From Desulfobotulus mexicanus (GTDB lineage Bacteria > Desulfobacterota > Desulfobacteria > Desulfobacterales > ASO4-4), in NCBI RefSeq assembly GCF_006175995.1, contig NZ_VDMB01000020.1:1-59376 (forward strand): a DNA stretch of 59,376 bases, written 5' to 3'. The notes below the pieces were generated by a model, which saw nothing but the letters and a program-made list of their open reading frames with translations, ran no database searches and was not told where the DNA came from. The translations under genes were made by a program, and so were the position numbers. Positions 8,714 to 18,597 of the stretch are shown piece by piece. Within the stretch, counting starts at the first letter, position 1. Each line of letters starts with the position of its first letter.

Positions 8714-8737
8714 TAAAAAAACTTAGAAAAAGAATGT

Positions 8738-9481
8738 TTACAGCTGCTTCATACCATAGGAAGCCATGATGCGGTCATATGTTCCATTTGCTTTGATCTC
8801 TTTAAGACCCTTGTTAAAAGCTTCGATAATTTCTTTGTGCCTCGGATTCTTAAGACCCGATAGTACATAGAGGGGTTTGCTTGCAAGGGAGGGTCCTGTG
8901 AACTCAATATTACCCGCTAATGCCGGATCCAATATCGAAAGACTGTTCATGCCAACTATTTCATCTTCCAAAGTAAGGTCAATTCTTCCGGCTACCAGCT
9001 TACGAATGTTGGTTATAAAGTTGTTAACCGGCTCTATGATAACCCCCGGATAATTCATGAACTCATCACTGTAAGAGTAAGAACGAATTACTCCTACCTT
9101 AAGCCCAGGCAGAGTTTCAAGACCGCTGTACTTAAAGGGATCTCCCTTTCTTTTTATAAACCTTATCTCGTTGATCAGGAAAGGCTCGCTAAACATAAAA
9201 TTTTCCTTGCGCTCATCTGACATCCATGCGCCAGCTACAAGGTCAAGCTCACCGAGACTGACCGTTTGGATAACGCGCGCCCAAGGCATAAATTCCATAG
9301 TGACAGTGTACCCCTGAGTTCCAAAAGCAGCCTTTGCAATCTCAACAGAGAGCCCGCCATGAGGATGCGCAGGATCTGCAAACGGCGGCCAAGGGTCAGA
9401 AGCCATACTCACAACCCCGCCTGCAAAACAAGGCATGGCAATAAAAAATATCGTAAACATCACAAGAAGAACACGCCTCAT
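8738..9481 (-). CDS. Periplasmic solute-binding protein, family 3
   Basis: A 247-residue protein with a Sec signal peptide (cleavage probably after PCFA, residue 21). The mature part matches the SBP_bac_3 fold of polar amino-acid binders: the ligand-entry segment SDPWPPFAD, the MEFMPWARV block, and GVIRSYSYSDEF at the domain hinge. In this family such proteins deliver ligand to an ABC permease or to a sensor. No permease or ATPase gene is near; instead the gene lies downstream of two hybrid sensor kinases and a second binding protein on the same strand. A strong AAGGAGGG ribosome site precedes the ATG. A 6-bp inverted repeat GTCTTA/TAAGAC lies upstream at 9517-9532 and could be regulatory. 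The ligand cannot be told from the sequence. Confidence 0.88.
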   Translation of the reverse strand: MRRVLLVMFTIFFIAMPCFAGGVVSMASDPWPPFADPAHPHGGLSVEIAKAAFGTQGYTVTMEFMPWARVIQTVSLGELDLVAGAWMSDERKENFMFSEPFLINEIRFIKRKGDPFKYSGLETLPGLKVGVIRSYSYSDEFMNYPGVIIEPVNNFITNIRKLVAGRIDLTLEDEIVGMNSLSILDPALAGNIEFTGPSLASKPLYVLSGLKNPRHKEIIEAFNKGLKEIKANGTYDRIMASYGMKQL

Positions 9482-9688
9482 TCAAATACCCTCCTTTTTT
9501 GAATTTAAACACAAAAGTCTTACTAATAAGACCGAAACACACTCTACAAAGAATCCGCTGTTTTAGATCTTATAATAACGATCAGATATTTTTGCCTGTT
9601 ACGAGTGGTAAATGCATTTTTTGCTATAACTATGGCTATTTGTAAGGGGTGCTTTTTTCTTTGATTCCTATCTCGGGTGTTTGTTTTT

Positions 9689-10465
9689 TTATTCTGCTTT
9701 CCCATCAAAATATCCGGAAGTATATTTTTTTATAAACTGCTCTTTTATTTTTTCATAATTCCCTTTTTCTACAAAATTATCAAAAATCCGGGTTAGATCT
9801 TCCACCAGCTCCGGATCACTTTTTATGCCGGTAACAAGGTATAGGTCTTTATAAAGATCGGGAAAGGTGTAAACCACCCTAAGTTCTTCCGGATCATGAC
9901 CCAGATCCTTTGCCAGCTGAAAAGCTGCGATGATATTACCAGCCCATATATCCATGCGTTCTGCCATAAGCTTTCTCATGTTCTGCCTGTAGCTTGATGT
10001 TTTATCCAGCTTGAGTCCCAGCTCTTTCTGTCTGGCAGAAAGGTGCTGGTCCACCACATCCTCAATGACAGTTGCGATTAGATATGCAGACATATCCTCA
10101 TCGGATTCAATGCTTATGTCCTTTCTTTTCCTGAGGGCAATCAGGCCTTCATAGGAGGGACCCACAGGTCCTATCCATTGGAAAAGATCTTCCCTTTCCG
10201 GTGTTCTGGCCACACAGAATTCAAAGATGTTTTTTCCGTCCCGGGTGGCGGCATAGGCTCTGGCAAAGGGGAAAAGCTGTACATGGAAGTCATAGGCCGT
10301 ATCCTGAAATACATTTCGGATCACATCAATGCAGATGCCGGATATATGGCCATTTTCCTGAAAACTGTAGGGAGGAAAATCGTCCGTAAGCATTTCAAGG
10401 GTTTTTGCCGACGAAGAAAGGGGCAGCACCATAAGACATATCAGCAATAAAAATGATCTGTTCAT
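9689..10465 (-). CDS. Periplasmic solute-binding protein, family 3
   Basis: A 258-residue SBP_bac_3 protein. The signal peptide is probably cut after LSSSA, and the mature protein begins KTLEMLTDDFPPYSF, the usual ligand-pocket start. The first lobe carries CIDVIRNVF and QLFPFARAYAATRDG. It is only distantly related to the binding protein encoded downstream at 8738. It lies 55 bases after the hybrid kinase gene at 10521 in the same direction, so co-transcription is plausible and a sensing role together with that kinase's periplasmic Cache domain is an attractive inference. No transporter genes accompany it. Confidence 0.87.
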   Translation of the reverse strand: MNRSFLLLICLMVLPLSSSAKTLEMLTDDFPPYSFQENGHISGICIDVIRNVFQDTAYDFHVQLFPFARAYAATRDGKNIFEFCVARTPEREDLFQWIGPVGPSYEGLIALRKRKDISIESDEDMSAYLIATVIEDVVDQHLSARQKELGLKLDKTSSYRQNMRKLMAERMDIWAGNIIAAFQLAKDLGHDPEELRVVYTFPDLYKDLYLVTGIKSDPELVEDLTRIFDNFVEKGNYEKIKEQFIKKYTSGYFDGKAE

Positions 10466-10520
10466 GAAATAAAGCCTCCTGTGTATGATTGGATCAGTTT
10501 TTATGTTTTGGATGCGGTTT

Positions 10521-13500
10521 TCAAGATACTTCTGGTTTCATGTATTCCAGAAGCTCGTCCGTGGCCTGTTGGAGAAGCCCCTGTAACTTCCTGCATCCTT
10601 CAAGGTCTCTGAGCTTTGCTTTTTTTTCCATATCAAAGGCTATGTCAGAAAGGGTTTCTGCACCCATATGGGCAGCAACGCCCTTGAGGCTGTGGGCTTC
10701 AAAATGTACGGCATCCGGATCGTTTTTTTCGATGAGTTCTATGATTGCTGCAACCTGTGCAGGGGCGGTATCCATGAACTCCTTTATAATGATGCCTATG
10801 GTTTCAAGGTCGTCACCAAGGAACTCTTTCAGCTTGTTTTTATTCCATATTTTGTTTTTATCATTCCAGTCGGACAGAGTACCTGTTTCTTTTTCCCATA
10901 TTCCAGGGGTTTCGGGCAGCCATTTCAGCAAGGCCGTTGTGAGGGCCTCCGGATTCAGTGGTTTGGTTATATAATCGTTCATTCCAGCATTCAGGCATCT
11001 TTCCCTGTCATCCTGCATGGCGTGGGCTGTCATGGCAATTATGGGTATGGCAGGATTAAGTACGCGGGATTTAGGGTGCCTGATGCATCTTGTGGCTTCA
11101 AGGCCATCCATGAGGGGCATCTGTATGTCCATGAGGACAAGATCCCATGGTTCATTTTTGAGGGCATCCAGCGCTTCCAGGCCATTGGATACGGCTTTTG
11201 GTGAAAATCCTAGATTCTGTAAGAAACCGATGGCAACCTTCTGGTTGATCACATTGTCTTCCACTAGAAGAATGCGGGCATGGATTTTTGCAAGGAGATC
11301 TTTTCCTGTGGTGCTTTTTTTGTTTTCATTTACCGGTACTTCTTCTCCATCTGCTTTTTTCAGACGGATGTAAAACCAGAATCTGGAACCCATTCCAGGA
11401 CGGCTTTCTACGCCGATATCACCATTCATGAGCAGTACCAGATGTCTTGAAATGGCCAGACCAAGACCTGTCCCGCCGTATTGTCTGGTGGTGGATCTGT
11501 CCACCTGACTGAATTTTTCAAAGAGAAGGGGCTGTTTATGTTCTGGAATACCAATGCCCGTATCCTCTATGGTGAAATACAGTATTATCCCGTATGCATC
11601 CTGCTGGTCTTTGGATATGGAGATGGATACGCTGCCTTTATCGGTGAATTTGATGGCATTGCCCACAAGATTGTTCAGAATCTGCCGGATGCGGCCTTCA
11701 TCACCCGCCAGACGGGAGGGGATGTCGCTCTCCTTTGAGCAGTTAAAGTTCAGCCCCTTTGCCCGTGCCTGAGGAGCCATGGTGGCCATAAAGTTTTCAA
11801 TCAGTACGTCCAGACTGAAGTCATGTATTTCCATTTCCATTCTGCCGGCTTCAATCTTTGAAAGATCAAGAATATCATTTATGATACCCAGAAGGGACAC
11901 GGCGCTGCTGCGAAGTGCTTCTGTATATTGCTTTTGTTTTTCCGTGAGGGGGGTTTCCATGAGAAGCTTGCCCATGCCGATGACTCCATTCATGGGGGTA
12001 CGGATTTCATGGCTCATGTGGGCAAGGAATTCGCTTTTGGCCATGTTGGCCCTTTCGGCTTTCAGGGCCATCTCACGGGTTTCTGCAATGGCTTCGCTTA
12101 AGGCCTTGTTGGTGCTTTCCAGAACAATTCTTGATTCCTCAAGGGCAATTTCTGCCTGCTTGCGTTCACTTATATCCACCATGACCGTAAGAAGGTAGTG
12201 TTTTCCATGGCTGGAAATTACATCCCCAGAAAAAATACCGTCTTTTCGTCGTCCTTTGCTGTCTTGAATTTGTATTTCCGTGTTAGTAACCCTTCCTGTT
12301 TCATTGAGGCGCAGGGTAAGTGCATCCAGTTGTTCTGGAAAGGGAAAAAGGTTCAGCTCCTGCGGAGTTTTGTTCATTATGTCTTCCTTTACGTAGCCAA
12401 GGGTTTGCAGGAAGGCTTCATTTACGTCCGTAAGGCGGCTTTCCGGCAGCATCCAGAGGGCCATGAGTGCAGGATTGTTCTGGAAAATCCGCTCAAAACG
12501 CTTTTGGGCTTCCACCTGTACACTGATGTCCTTGGCAAGGCCGAAAATGCATTCTTTTCCATTCCATTCTCCCCGCCAGATTCGTGCTTCCACAGCAATT
12601 TTTTTTCCGTTTTTTCTCATCAGGGGGATAAAACAGCTTTCCTCTCTTCCCTCCAGCATGGCTTCCAGAATGACCTTTGCCTCCTCCCGGAGTTTTTCGG
12701 GATAAAGGTCAATGATATACATGCCATGGCATTCTTCCCGGCTGTATCCAAGGCTTTGGCGCAGGCTTGTATTGGTGTAGATAATTTGGCCGCTGGGTCT
12801 TGTTACAGCCACAAGATCCCCTATGCTTTCAAAAAAATTGCGGAAATTTATCTCCCTTTCACGTATCAGTCTGCCTGTGATGAGGGAGAGGATGAGGGCT
12901 GTTACAATTATTATAAAGGTGTTTCTTTGGGAGCTTAGAATTTTGCTGATATAGTCTTTTTCCGGGATAATGACACAGATCAGCCAGTCTATACCGCTGT
13001 TTTCCTGAAGAGGTGAGACCTGAAGCATATATTTTTCTTTGTCGCTTGTGAACTGTATGCTGACAATGTCTTTAATATGGTCAAGATTATCAAGGTGGCT
13101 GTATATGGACAGTCCAGCGTTTTTTATCCGGCTGGAGGTACTTTTCAGAACATTGGTTTTTTCCAAAACAGAATCTTTGTTTTTCTGGAAAATACTGATG
13201 CCAGACTCTGACGAGGCAAGAAGATTGCCGGAGCGATCCATTATAAAGGCTTCTCCTGTTTTACCTATCTGCATGCCCGACAGAAAATCATGGACGTGAT
13301 CCAGAAAAATATCCACAGAAACCACACCGAGAAGCTGATTTTCGTTGTCCCATACGGGTTGGCTTGCGGAAAGGGCCAGTCCGTCTCCGGTAAAAAGAAT
13401 GTAAACTTCACTCCATACGGCTTTTCCATGGGTCAGGGCATTTTTATACCATGGCCTTGTTCTGGCATCAAAGGCAGGTATGAACTGGAGAATTTCTCCT

Positions 13501-13955
13501 TTGCGGCCGTCCGGTTCTGCAAGGGATTTTGTGAAGGGCCCGGCTCTGAAATTATCATTACCCATGAAGTAGAAAGTTTTTTTTGTAAATTCTCTGCCGC
13601 TATGGGCCAGGCCACCTTGGGTATTACCGAAATAAATACTGCTTATTTGAGGAAAAAGCTGAAGCTGGTTGAAAAAATATGCTTCCAGCATGCTCTGATC
13701 ATCGGGATGGAGAAGGCCTTTGGCCATGGCATCGGCATTCATTTTGTTGATCATTCCAGGCAGAAAGAGAAAGTTTCGCAGGTGGTCTGCAATGCGCAGG
13801 GTGGTTTCTGCAGAAAGTCCTTCCATGGCTGTGCGTATGGTGCTGGAGGCCCGGTATTGATAAAGGATGCCAGCTGCAGAAACAACGGTGACCATAATCA
13901 GAAGCAGAGGTATTGCGGGTGGAATCCGAAAAACTGGATGAAGTTTTTTTTTCAT
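10521..13955 (-). CDS. Hybrid sensor histidine kinase (Cache-PAS-PAS-HisKA-HATPase-REC-HPt)
   Basis: I prefer the ATG at 13955 (GGAG seven bases upstream) over an in-frame ATG at 14000, giving 1144 residues. Order: a TM helix near residues 15-33; a periplasmic dCache-like sensor to about 335, including [12 protein letters not shown]; a second TM ([14 protein letters not shown]); two PAS domains; HisKA with [12 protein letters not shown], where the His is autophosphorylated; HATPase with NAIKFTDKG and [10 protein letters not shown]; a receiver with phospho-acceptor Asp in LVLMDIQMP; and an HPt domain with [12 protein letters not shown]. This is a complete phosphorelay chain in one protein, lacking only the final response regulator. 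It follows the kinase gene at 13969 with a 13-base gap. The Cache WYKNA-type motif suggests small-molecule binding. Confidence 0.92.
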   Translation of the reverse strand: MKKKLHPVFRIPPAIPLLLIMVTVVSAAGILYQYRASSTIRTAMEGLSAETTLRIADHLRNFLFLPGMINKMNADAMAKGLLHPDDQSMLEAYFFNQLQLFPQISSIYFGNTQGGLAHSGREFTKKTFYFMGNDNFRAGPFTKSLAEPDGRKGEILQFIPAFDARTRPWYKNALTHGKAVWSEVYILFTGDGLALSASQPVWDNENQLLGVVSVDIFLDHVHDFLSGMQIGKTGEAFIMDRSGNLLASSESGISIFQKNKDSVLEKTNVLKSTSSRIKNAGLSIYSHLDNLDHIKDIVSIQFTSDKEKYMLQVSPLQENSGIDWLICVIIPEKDYISKILSSQRNTFIIIVTALILSLITGRLIREREINFRNFFESIGDLVAVTRPSGQIIYTNTSLRQSLGYSREECHGMYIIDLYPEKLREEAKVILEAMLEGREESCFIPLMRKNGKKIAVEARIWRGEWNGKECIFGLAKDISVQVEAQKRFERIFQNNPALMALWMLPESRLTDVNEAFLQTLGYVKEDIMNKTPQELNLFPFPEQLDALTLRLNETGRVTNTEIQIQDSKGRRKDGIFSGDVISSHGKHYLLTVMVDISERKQAEIALEESRIVLESTNKALSEAIAETREMALKAERANMAKSEFLAHMSHEIRTPMNGVIGMGKLLMETPLTEKQKQYTEALRSSAVSLLGIINDILDLSKIEAGRMEMEIHDFSLDVLIENFMATMAPQARAKGLNFNCSKESDIPSRLAGDEGRIRQILNNLVGNAIKFTDKGSVSISISKDQQDAYGIILYFTIEDTGIGIPEHKQPLLFEKFSQVDRSTTRQYGGTGLGLAISRHLVLLMNGDIGVESRPGMGSRFWFYIRLKKADGEEVPVNENKKSTTGKDLLAKIHARILLVEDNVINQKVAIGFLQNLGFSPKAVSNGLEALDALKNEPWDLVLMDIQMPLMDGLEATRCIRHPKSRVLNPAIPIIAMTAHAMQDDRERCLNAGMNDYITKPLNPEALTTALLKWLPETPGIWEKETGTLSDWNDKNKIWNKNKLKEFLGDDLETIGIIIKEFMDTAPAQVAAIIELIEKNDPDAVHFEAHSLKGVAAHMGAETLSDIAFDMEKKAKLRDLEGCRKLQGLLQQATDELLEYMKPEVS

Positions 13956-13968
13956 ATTATGCTCTCCG

Positions 13969-16191
13969 TCATTCATGGATGCTGGGTTTAACCGCTTCAT
14001 CCAGCACCTCCCTGACCTTGCACCCTAAAATTTTACGGGTAAAGGGTTTCTGGATAAAGTGCACTCCCTGATTCAGCACACCATGCCTGTCGATGACATC
14101 TGCCGTGTAGCCTGAGGTGAAAATGGTTCTGAGCTTCGGGTGGAGTTCCTTTAGGGTGTCGGCCAGATCCTTTCCATTCATGTCGGGCATGATAACATCT
14201 GTGATGAGCAGGTCTATTTTTTGACTTTTGGCCAGCGTCAGGGCCATTTCAGGGTTTGGTGCTGCCAGAACTGTATAGTCGAGACCTTCAAGAACCCGCT
14301 GGTTCATTTTAAGTATGGCGGGTTCGTCTTCTGCAAGGAGTATGGTTTCATGGGGACTTCCAGGGGGAACACGGGACTCTTCCGGATGGCTTTCTTCGGG
14401 CAGACCTTCATACCGGGGCAGATATACGGAAAAGGAAGTGCCTTCTGAGGGTCTGCTCCGGACATCAATGTAGCCTCCATTCTGTTTGACAATACCGTAG
14501 ATTGTTGCAAGTCCAAGACCCGTGCCTTTGCCCGGAGCCTTGGTGGTGAAAAAGGGTTCGAAAAGGTGACTAAGGATTTCAGGCTCCATGCCTGAGCCTG
14601 TGTCATGGACGCTCAGCACTACGTACTCTCCGGGAATAAAACCCTTTTCCGGAGGGATATGGTTTATGTCAAAAAGGCCTTTTTTGGTCCGGATGGATAT
14701 TTCACCTGTATTGTCTATGGCGTCTCTTGCATTGACGCAGAGGTTGGCCAGAATCTGATCAATCTGACCAGGATCCATCATGACGGGCCACAGGCCTTCT
14801 TCGGGAAGCCATCTCAGCTGAATATCCTCACCAATGAGTCTGTGCAGCATTTTCAGCATACCTGAAATGGTTTTGTTCAGATCCAGAATTTTTGGTATGG
14901 CCGTTTGTTTCCTTGCAAAGGCCAGGAGCTGGCGTATCAGATCCGCAGAACGGTGGGCTGCCTGACGTATTTGCAGCAGATCGTTATGTACAGGACTGTC
15001 CGGTGCAAGATCATCCAGCGCCAACTCAGAGTGACCCAGAATGACGCTGAGCATATTATTGAAGTCATGGGCCACGCCACCTGCGAGGCGGCCAACGGAT
15101 TCCATTTTCTGGGCCTGCAGAAGCTGGGCCTGCAGCAGTTGCTGTTCTTTGTCCGATTGTTTTCTGAGGCCAATATTGACAAGCATCTGGGCAAAGAGGG
15201 TAAGGAGTTTCTGTTCCATGTCTGAGTAGTTGTGGTGCTTGCGGACGGAATCAAATCCGATAAAGCCAAGGCATGTTTCCATATGCATCATGGGAACGGC
15301 CAGCAGGCTTTTGATGTCCTGGGGCTCCAGTACATCCCTTGCGCCACCTCTTGGCAGGGCACTGACATCGGGAATATGTACTATGGCTCCTTTTGCATGG
15401 GCTTCTATCCAGTCTTCCATGGCGGAAAAGGGTACCGCCTGCAAAAGATGTATCTGGGGCTCTATGCCTTCTGCACACCATTCATGGGTGTTGGTACAGA
15501 TTTGATTCGGGAAATCATATGAACATATGTAGGAGCGGTCTGCTTCAACAAAAATAGCCATGTCCCCCAGAGAGACCTGGATGGTTGAATTGAGATTTTC
15601 AAGGGGAAGGTTGATATAGGTGGCTGCAATTTCCATAAGGAGTTTTTGCAGACGAGACTGGAGGAGCAGGGCTTTTTCCGTATGCTTTCTAGATGTAATC
15701 TCTGTGCAGAAGCCTTCAATAAGGAGATTTTTATCTTTAAGTGTCCGCATGCGGGCGTTGATGCTAAGCCATATATGTCTTCCGTCTCTGGTTTTTGCCT
15801 GAAATTCAAAATCCTGAATTTTTCTTTTTTTCAGCAGGATCTGTAACAGGGTCTCCCTCATTTCCGTTTGAAGATACAGCTCCGATGCCAGATCAAGATA
15901 ATGGTCTATAACTTCTTCCGGTTGATCAAATCCTAAAATTCGAGCCATTGCCCTGTTTACATCCAGGGGCCTGCCTTCAGCTGTGGTGCAGAAAATACCC
16001 ACAGGAGCATGGTGGAAAAAATTTCTACTGAAGTTAATTATGGGTTCAGGCTTTTGGCTTTGTTGGGAGGGCTGGGGATGATAGCTGGAAGGTTTTCTTT
16101 TCCGATGAAGAAAAAAAAGGGATCTGTTGAACCAGCCCGAAGGTTTTTGCCTGGGGGTATTCGTATGGGGGGGGTGTTTTTTTATGGACAT
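13969..16191 (-). CDS. Hybrid histidine kinase (PAS-GAF-HisKA-HATPase-REC), soluble
   Basis: An AGGAG site supports the ATG at 16191 rather than the in-frame ATG at 16236, giving 740 residues. There is no signal peptide or clear TM helix, so it should be cytoplasmic. Domains: PAS at about 35-160 (FCTTAEGRPLDVNRAMARIL), a GAF-like domain at about 175-350, HisKA with GGVAHDFNNMLSVILGHSE (the NtrB-like class), HATPase with GKGTGLGLATIYGIV, and a C-terminal receiver with LLITDVIMPDMNG. There is no HPt and no DNA-binding domain, so phosphate must pass to another protein. The adjacent downstream kinase, which has an HPt, is a candidate partner. Promoter signals upstream are not clear. Confidence 0.9.
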   Translation of the reverse strand: MSIKKHPPHTNTPRQKPSGWFNRSLFFLHRKRKPSSYHPQPSQQSQKPEPIINFSRNFFHHAPVGIFCTTAEGRPLDVNRAMARILGFDQPEEVIDHYLDLASELYLQTEMRETLLQILLKKRKIQDFEFQAKTRDGRHIWLSINARMRTLKDKNLLIEGFCTEITSRKHTEKALLLQSRLQKLLMEIAATYINLPLENLNSTIQVSLGDMAIFVEADRSYICSYDFPNQICTNTHEWCAEGIEPQIHLLQAVPFSAMEDWIEAHAKGAIVHIPDVSALPRGGARDVLEPQDIKSLLAVPMMHMETCLGFIGFDSVRKHHNYSDMEQKLLTLFAQMLVNIGLRKQSDKEQQLLQAQLLQAQKMESVGRLAGGVAHDFNNMLSVILGHSELALDDLAPDSPVHNDLLQIRQAAHRSADLIRQLLAFARKQTAIPKILDLNKTISGMLKMLHRLIGEDIQLRWLPEEGLWPVMMDPGQIDQILANLCVNARDAIDNTGEISIRTKKGLFDINHIPPEKGFIPGEYVVLSVHDTGSGMEPEILSHLFEPFFTTKAPGKGTGLGLATIYGIVKQNGGYIDVRSRPSEGTSFSVYLPRYEGLPEESHPEESRVPPGSPHETILLAEDEPAILKMNQRVLEGLDYTVLAAPNPEMALTLAKSQKIDLLITDVIMPDMNGKDLADTLKELHPKLRTIFTSGYTADVIDRHGVLNQGVHFIQKPFTRKILGCKVREVLDEAVKPSIHE

Positions 16192-16458
16192 GGGAAGCTC
16201 CTGTGTATGCGGTTTGGGGCATGAGACAGGATTCACGGGTAGCCTTGAGGGCTGGCCCTTTTCAGCGTGTCGGGGAGGGATATTCCACAGCGCTGCGGAA
16301 AGAACACTCTTTTTTTATATAGGCATCAGAACTTTTTATAAAAATAACCTGTTTGAGGTATGCAGGGCAAGATTTTTTTTAAAAAGTCAAAAGGATAGAA
16401 TCATTGAATGCTGAGGTGAGAAGATTGTGGGTGAAATATATCAGGCTGGAATCAAAAA

Positions 16459-16484
16459 CTCCCTGCCGGAAAACCGACAGGGAG
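16459..16484 (-). terminator. Intrinsic terminator downstream of tRNA-Asn
   Basis: CTCCCTG-C-CGG pairs with CCG-A-CAGGGAG around an AAAA loop, and on the minus strand is followed by TTTTTGATT. It is the second of two hairpins behind the tRNA gene. Confidence 0.75.
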
Positions 16485-16498
16485 CGTATAAAAACCAA

Positions 16499-16522
16499 CT
16501 GCACACTTATTATGGTGTGCAG
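16499..16522 (-). terminator. First hairpin behind tRNA-Asn
   Basis: A perfect 8-bp stem CTGCACAC/GTGTGCAG, followed on the minus strand by TTGGTTTTTA. It starts 12 bases after the CCA end of the tRNA. Confidence 0.65.
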
Positions 16523-16533
16523 GGATTATCGAG

Positions 16534-16611
16534 TGGCTCCCCAGCACGGACTTGAACCGCGGACCCAGTGATTAACAGTCACTTGCTCTGCCGACTGAGC
16601 TACTGGGGAGC
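16534..16611 (-). tRNA. tRNA-Asn (anticodon GTT)
   Basis: The minus strand reads GCTCCCCAGTAGCTCAGTCG and continues to an anticodon loop CTGTTAA with anticodon GTT, a T-arm GGTTCAAGTCC, and an encoded CCA end. The 7-bp acceptor stem GCTCCCC/GGGGAGC pairs perfectly. It is a complete single gene with its own promoter (16645-16673) and tandem downstream hairpins. Confidence 0.97.
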
Positions 16612-16644
16612 ATCTTGGTTCCACCTTGCGGTAGAACGAGGCAA

Positions 16645-16673
16645 CTTATACGGGTTTCCTTTGGCTCTGTCAA
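16645..16673 (-). promoter_or_regulatory. Sigma-70-type promoter of tRNA-Asn
   Basis: Minus strand: TTGACA at 16673-16668, a 17-base spacer, and TATAAG at 16650-16645. The -10 ends 33 bases before the tRNA 5' end, and the region after it is GC-rich as in stable-RNA promoters. Confidence 0.8.
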
Positions 16674-16793
16674 TTAAAAAAAGGTGGAAAAATATTTTTT
16701 TTATGGGTTTGTTTGCAAGTTGTTTTTTTAAAAGATTATTTTTTGATTATTTTCTTCGGTCTTGCCATATTTTTTAAAAGTAAAGGTTTCTTT

Positions 16794-17771
16794 TCAGGAG
16801 GCAAAACTACCGTTGCGCATGCAGAGGCTGGCTATATAAGCAGCGTACAGGAAAAGCATGAAGATTCCTTCCCATCTGTTGATGTAACAGCGTCTGCCGG
16901 TGAACATGAAAATAAAGAGCAGGATATTGGAAATAATGACAACGGCAATGTCCACATTGTTGTGCATGGAAAAGGGAAGGGCTTTGATGGATGCACTGAT
17001 ACCTAAAACAAAAAAGATGTTGAAGATATTGGAACCTACGACATTGCCAACAGCAATGGCTGCATTGCCTCGCCAGGCTGCCATTGCAGAGGTGGCCAGT
17101 TCCGGCAGGGAAGTGCCGATGGCCACAATGGTAAGGCCTATTATATCGTCTGCAACATTGAAATCCCTTGCAATTATCACCGCAGAATCCACAATCCAGT
17201 CTCCCCCCAGCCCCAGCCCCACCATCCCGGCGATGACATATATCCAGGATTTAAGGGGACCGTAAAAGGCTTCCGAAGGTGGTTCCAGCGGACGGTCATT
17301 TCCCTTGCTCTGGGAAAGATTGAATGAATAATAGGAAAAAATGAGAAAGAATCCCAGAAAGGCAAGGCCGTCGGTACGGGTCAGTTCATTGCGCAGGGCA
17401 CCGTCAAAGAAAATATCGTTTACGGCAACTGCCAGCATGACTCCGCCAAGAAGGCTCAGGGGGATTTCTGCCCAGACAGTTCCTTTTTGTACCCTTAGTG
17501 GAGAAATGGCAGCTGCCAGACCCAGAACCAGTAGCGTATTGGCTATGTTGCTGCCCAGTACATTGCCCACGGCAATGCCGGGATTATCTGTAACGCTGGC
17601 GTAAATATTGACAAACAGCTCCGGCAGGGAGGTGCCAAGGGCAACAATGGTCAGGCCGATGACGATACTGGGAATCTGAAAACGGCGGGCAATGCTGATG
17701 GCACCATTCACAAGGAGATCGGCTCCCTTGAGGAGCAGAGCCAGGCCGATGACCAGTTGCAGATAGACCAT
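16794..17771 (-). CDS. Calcium/sodium antiporter, CaCA family (YrbG-like)
   Basis: A 325-residue polytopic membrane protein with about ten hydrophobic segments. It has the two inverted alpha-repeats that define the CaCA family: GTSLPELFVNIYAS in the first half and GTSLPELATSAMAA in the second, each preceded by a GLTIVA helix and followed by a GNVLGSN/GNVVGSN motif. The acidic residues in the two SLPE motifs coordinate the transported ion. Length and architecture match bacterial YrbG-like exchangers that swap Ca2+ for Na+ (or K+/H+) across the inner membrane. It is probably monocistronic. The ion preference is from family knowledge, not shown here. Confidence 0.92.
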   Translation of the reverse strand: MVYLQLVIGLALLLKGADLLVNGAISIARRFQIPSIVIGLTIVALGTSLPELFVNIYASVTDNPGIAVGNVLGSNIANTLLVLGLAAAISPLRVQKGTVWAEIPLSLLGGVMLAVAVNDIFFDGALRNELTRTDGLAFLGFFLIFSYYSFNLSQSKGNDRPLEPPSEAFYGPLKSWIYVIAGMVGLGLGGDWIVDSAVIIARDFNVADDIIGLTIVAIGTSLPELATSAMAAWRGNAAIAVGNVVGSNIFNIFFVLGISASIKALPFSMHNNVDIAVVIISNILLFIFMFTGRRCYINRWEGIFMLFLYAAYIASLCMRNGSFAS

Positions 17772-17861
17772 GATACATCCTTCAGGGGAAAATCATAAGA
17801 CAGCATAAAAATCCACAGCCTGTCAGATATGCTTACGGCAGGTCAAGGATTGATATTTATG

Positions 17862-17883
17862 CTGCGGTCCAGAAAGACCGCAG
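17862..17883 (-). other. Stem-loop downstream of the CBS-ACT gene
   Basis: A perfect 8-bp stem CTGCGGTC/GACCGCAG with a six-base loop, 13 bases past the stop codon. No T-run follows, so it may be an RNA 3'-end stabiliser or a factor-assisted terminator. Confidence 0.5.
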
Positions 17884-17896
17884 ACACAAGGAGGAT

Positions 17897-18571
17897 TCAG
17901 GGAGCCGGAAGATAGGGCGTCAGATCTTTTACATGACGTGTAAGCACGGAAAAGCCTCCGGATTCAAGGCTTTTTACCGCAGGATCCAGGTCTCTGGCCG
18001 CCACTCGCATTACAAGCTGGTATACACCGGGATGTTCTTCCACGGGCCAGGATATAAGACTTTGTATATTGATGTTTTCCGAAGACAGGATGCGGGCAAT
18101 CTCCGCGAGGGCACCAAGACGGTCCCGGATCAGCACCTGAAAGCGTACGGAACCTTCGGCAATGCCGATGGCATCCAGCAGCACCTTAAGTACATCGGTA
18201 CGGGTTATAATGCCTACCAGCTTTTCGTTTTCCATGACTGGCAGAGAGCCTATGCGCTTTTCCTGTATGATCATGGCGGCGCGCTCTATGGTGGTGTCCG
18301 GCGTGATCGTGACAATTTTTTTGCGCATGATCATGGTCATGGTAACCTTGCTGAGCAGGTAGTTCAGTTCATGGCTGGAAAGGGTGGTGGCGGAAGATGC
18401 CCAGTTCTGGCGGATATCCCTGTCCGAAACCACGCCCACCAGTTTTCCTTCCTTATTTACCACCAGAAGATGCTCTATGCCTTTCTGATCAATCAGCTCC
18501 CTTGCTTCGGCAAGGGGCATTTCCGGTGGAACCGTGACGAGATTTGTGCGCATGATGCGGCCGATGTACAT
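17897..18571 (-). CDS. CBS-pair plus ACT domain protein (AcuB-like)
   Basis: A 224-residue cytoplasmic protein. Two CBS motifs fill residues 1-140 (MRTNLVTVPPEMPLAEA, then GVVSDRDIRQN and GIITRTDVLKVL), followed by an ACT-like domain (VRFQVLIRDRLGALAEIARI). CBS pairs usually bind adenine nucleotides, and ACT domains bind amino acids, so this is probably a small regulatory sensor. The acetoin-utilisation name AcuB for such proteins is historical and not evidence of acetoin metabolism. A GAGGAGG ribosome site precedes the ATG. The gene lies 26 bases after aspS in the same direction and is probably co-transcribed with it. Confidence 0.88.
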   Translation of the reverse strand: MYIGRIMRTNLVTVPPEMPLAEARELIDQKGIEHLLVVNKEGKLVGVVSDRDIRQNWASSATTLSSHELNYLLSKVTMTMIMRKKIVTITPDTTIERAAMIIQEKRIGSLPVMENEKLVGIITRTDVLKVLLDAIGIAEGSVRFQVLIRDRLGALAEIARILSSENINIQSLISWPVEEHPGVYQLVMRVAARDLDPAVKSLESGGFSVLTRHVKDLTPYLPAP

Positions 18572-18597
18572 GCAGTCCTCCTCGGGCTTTTATGTTT

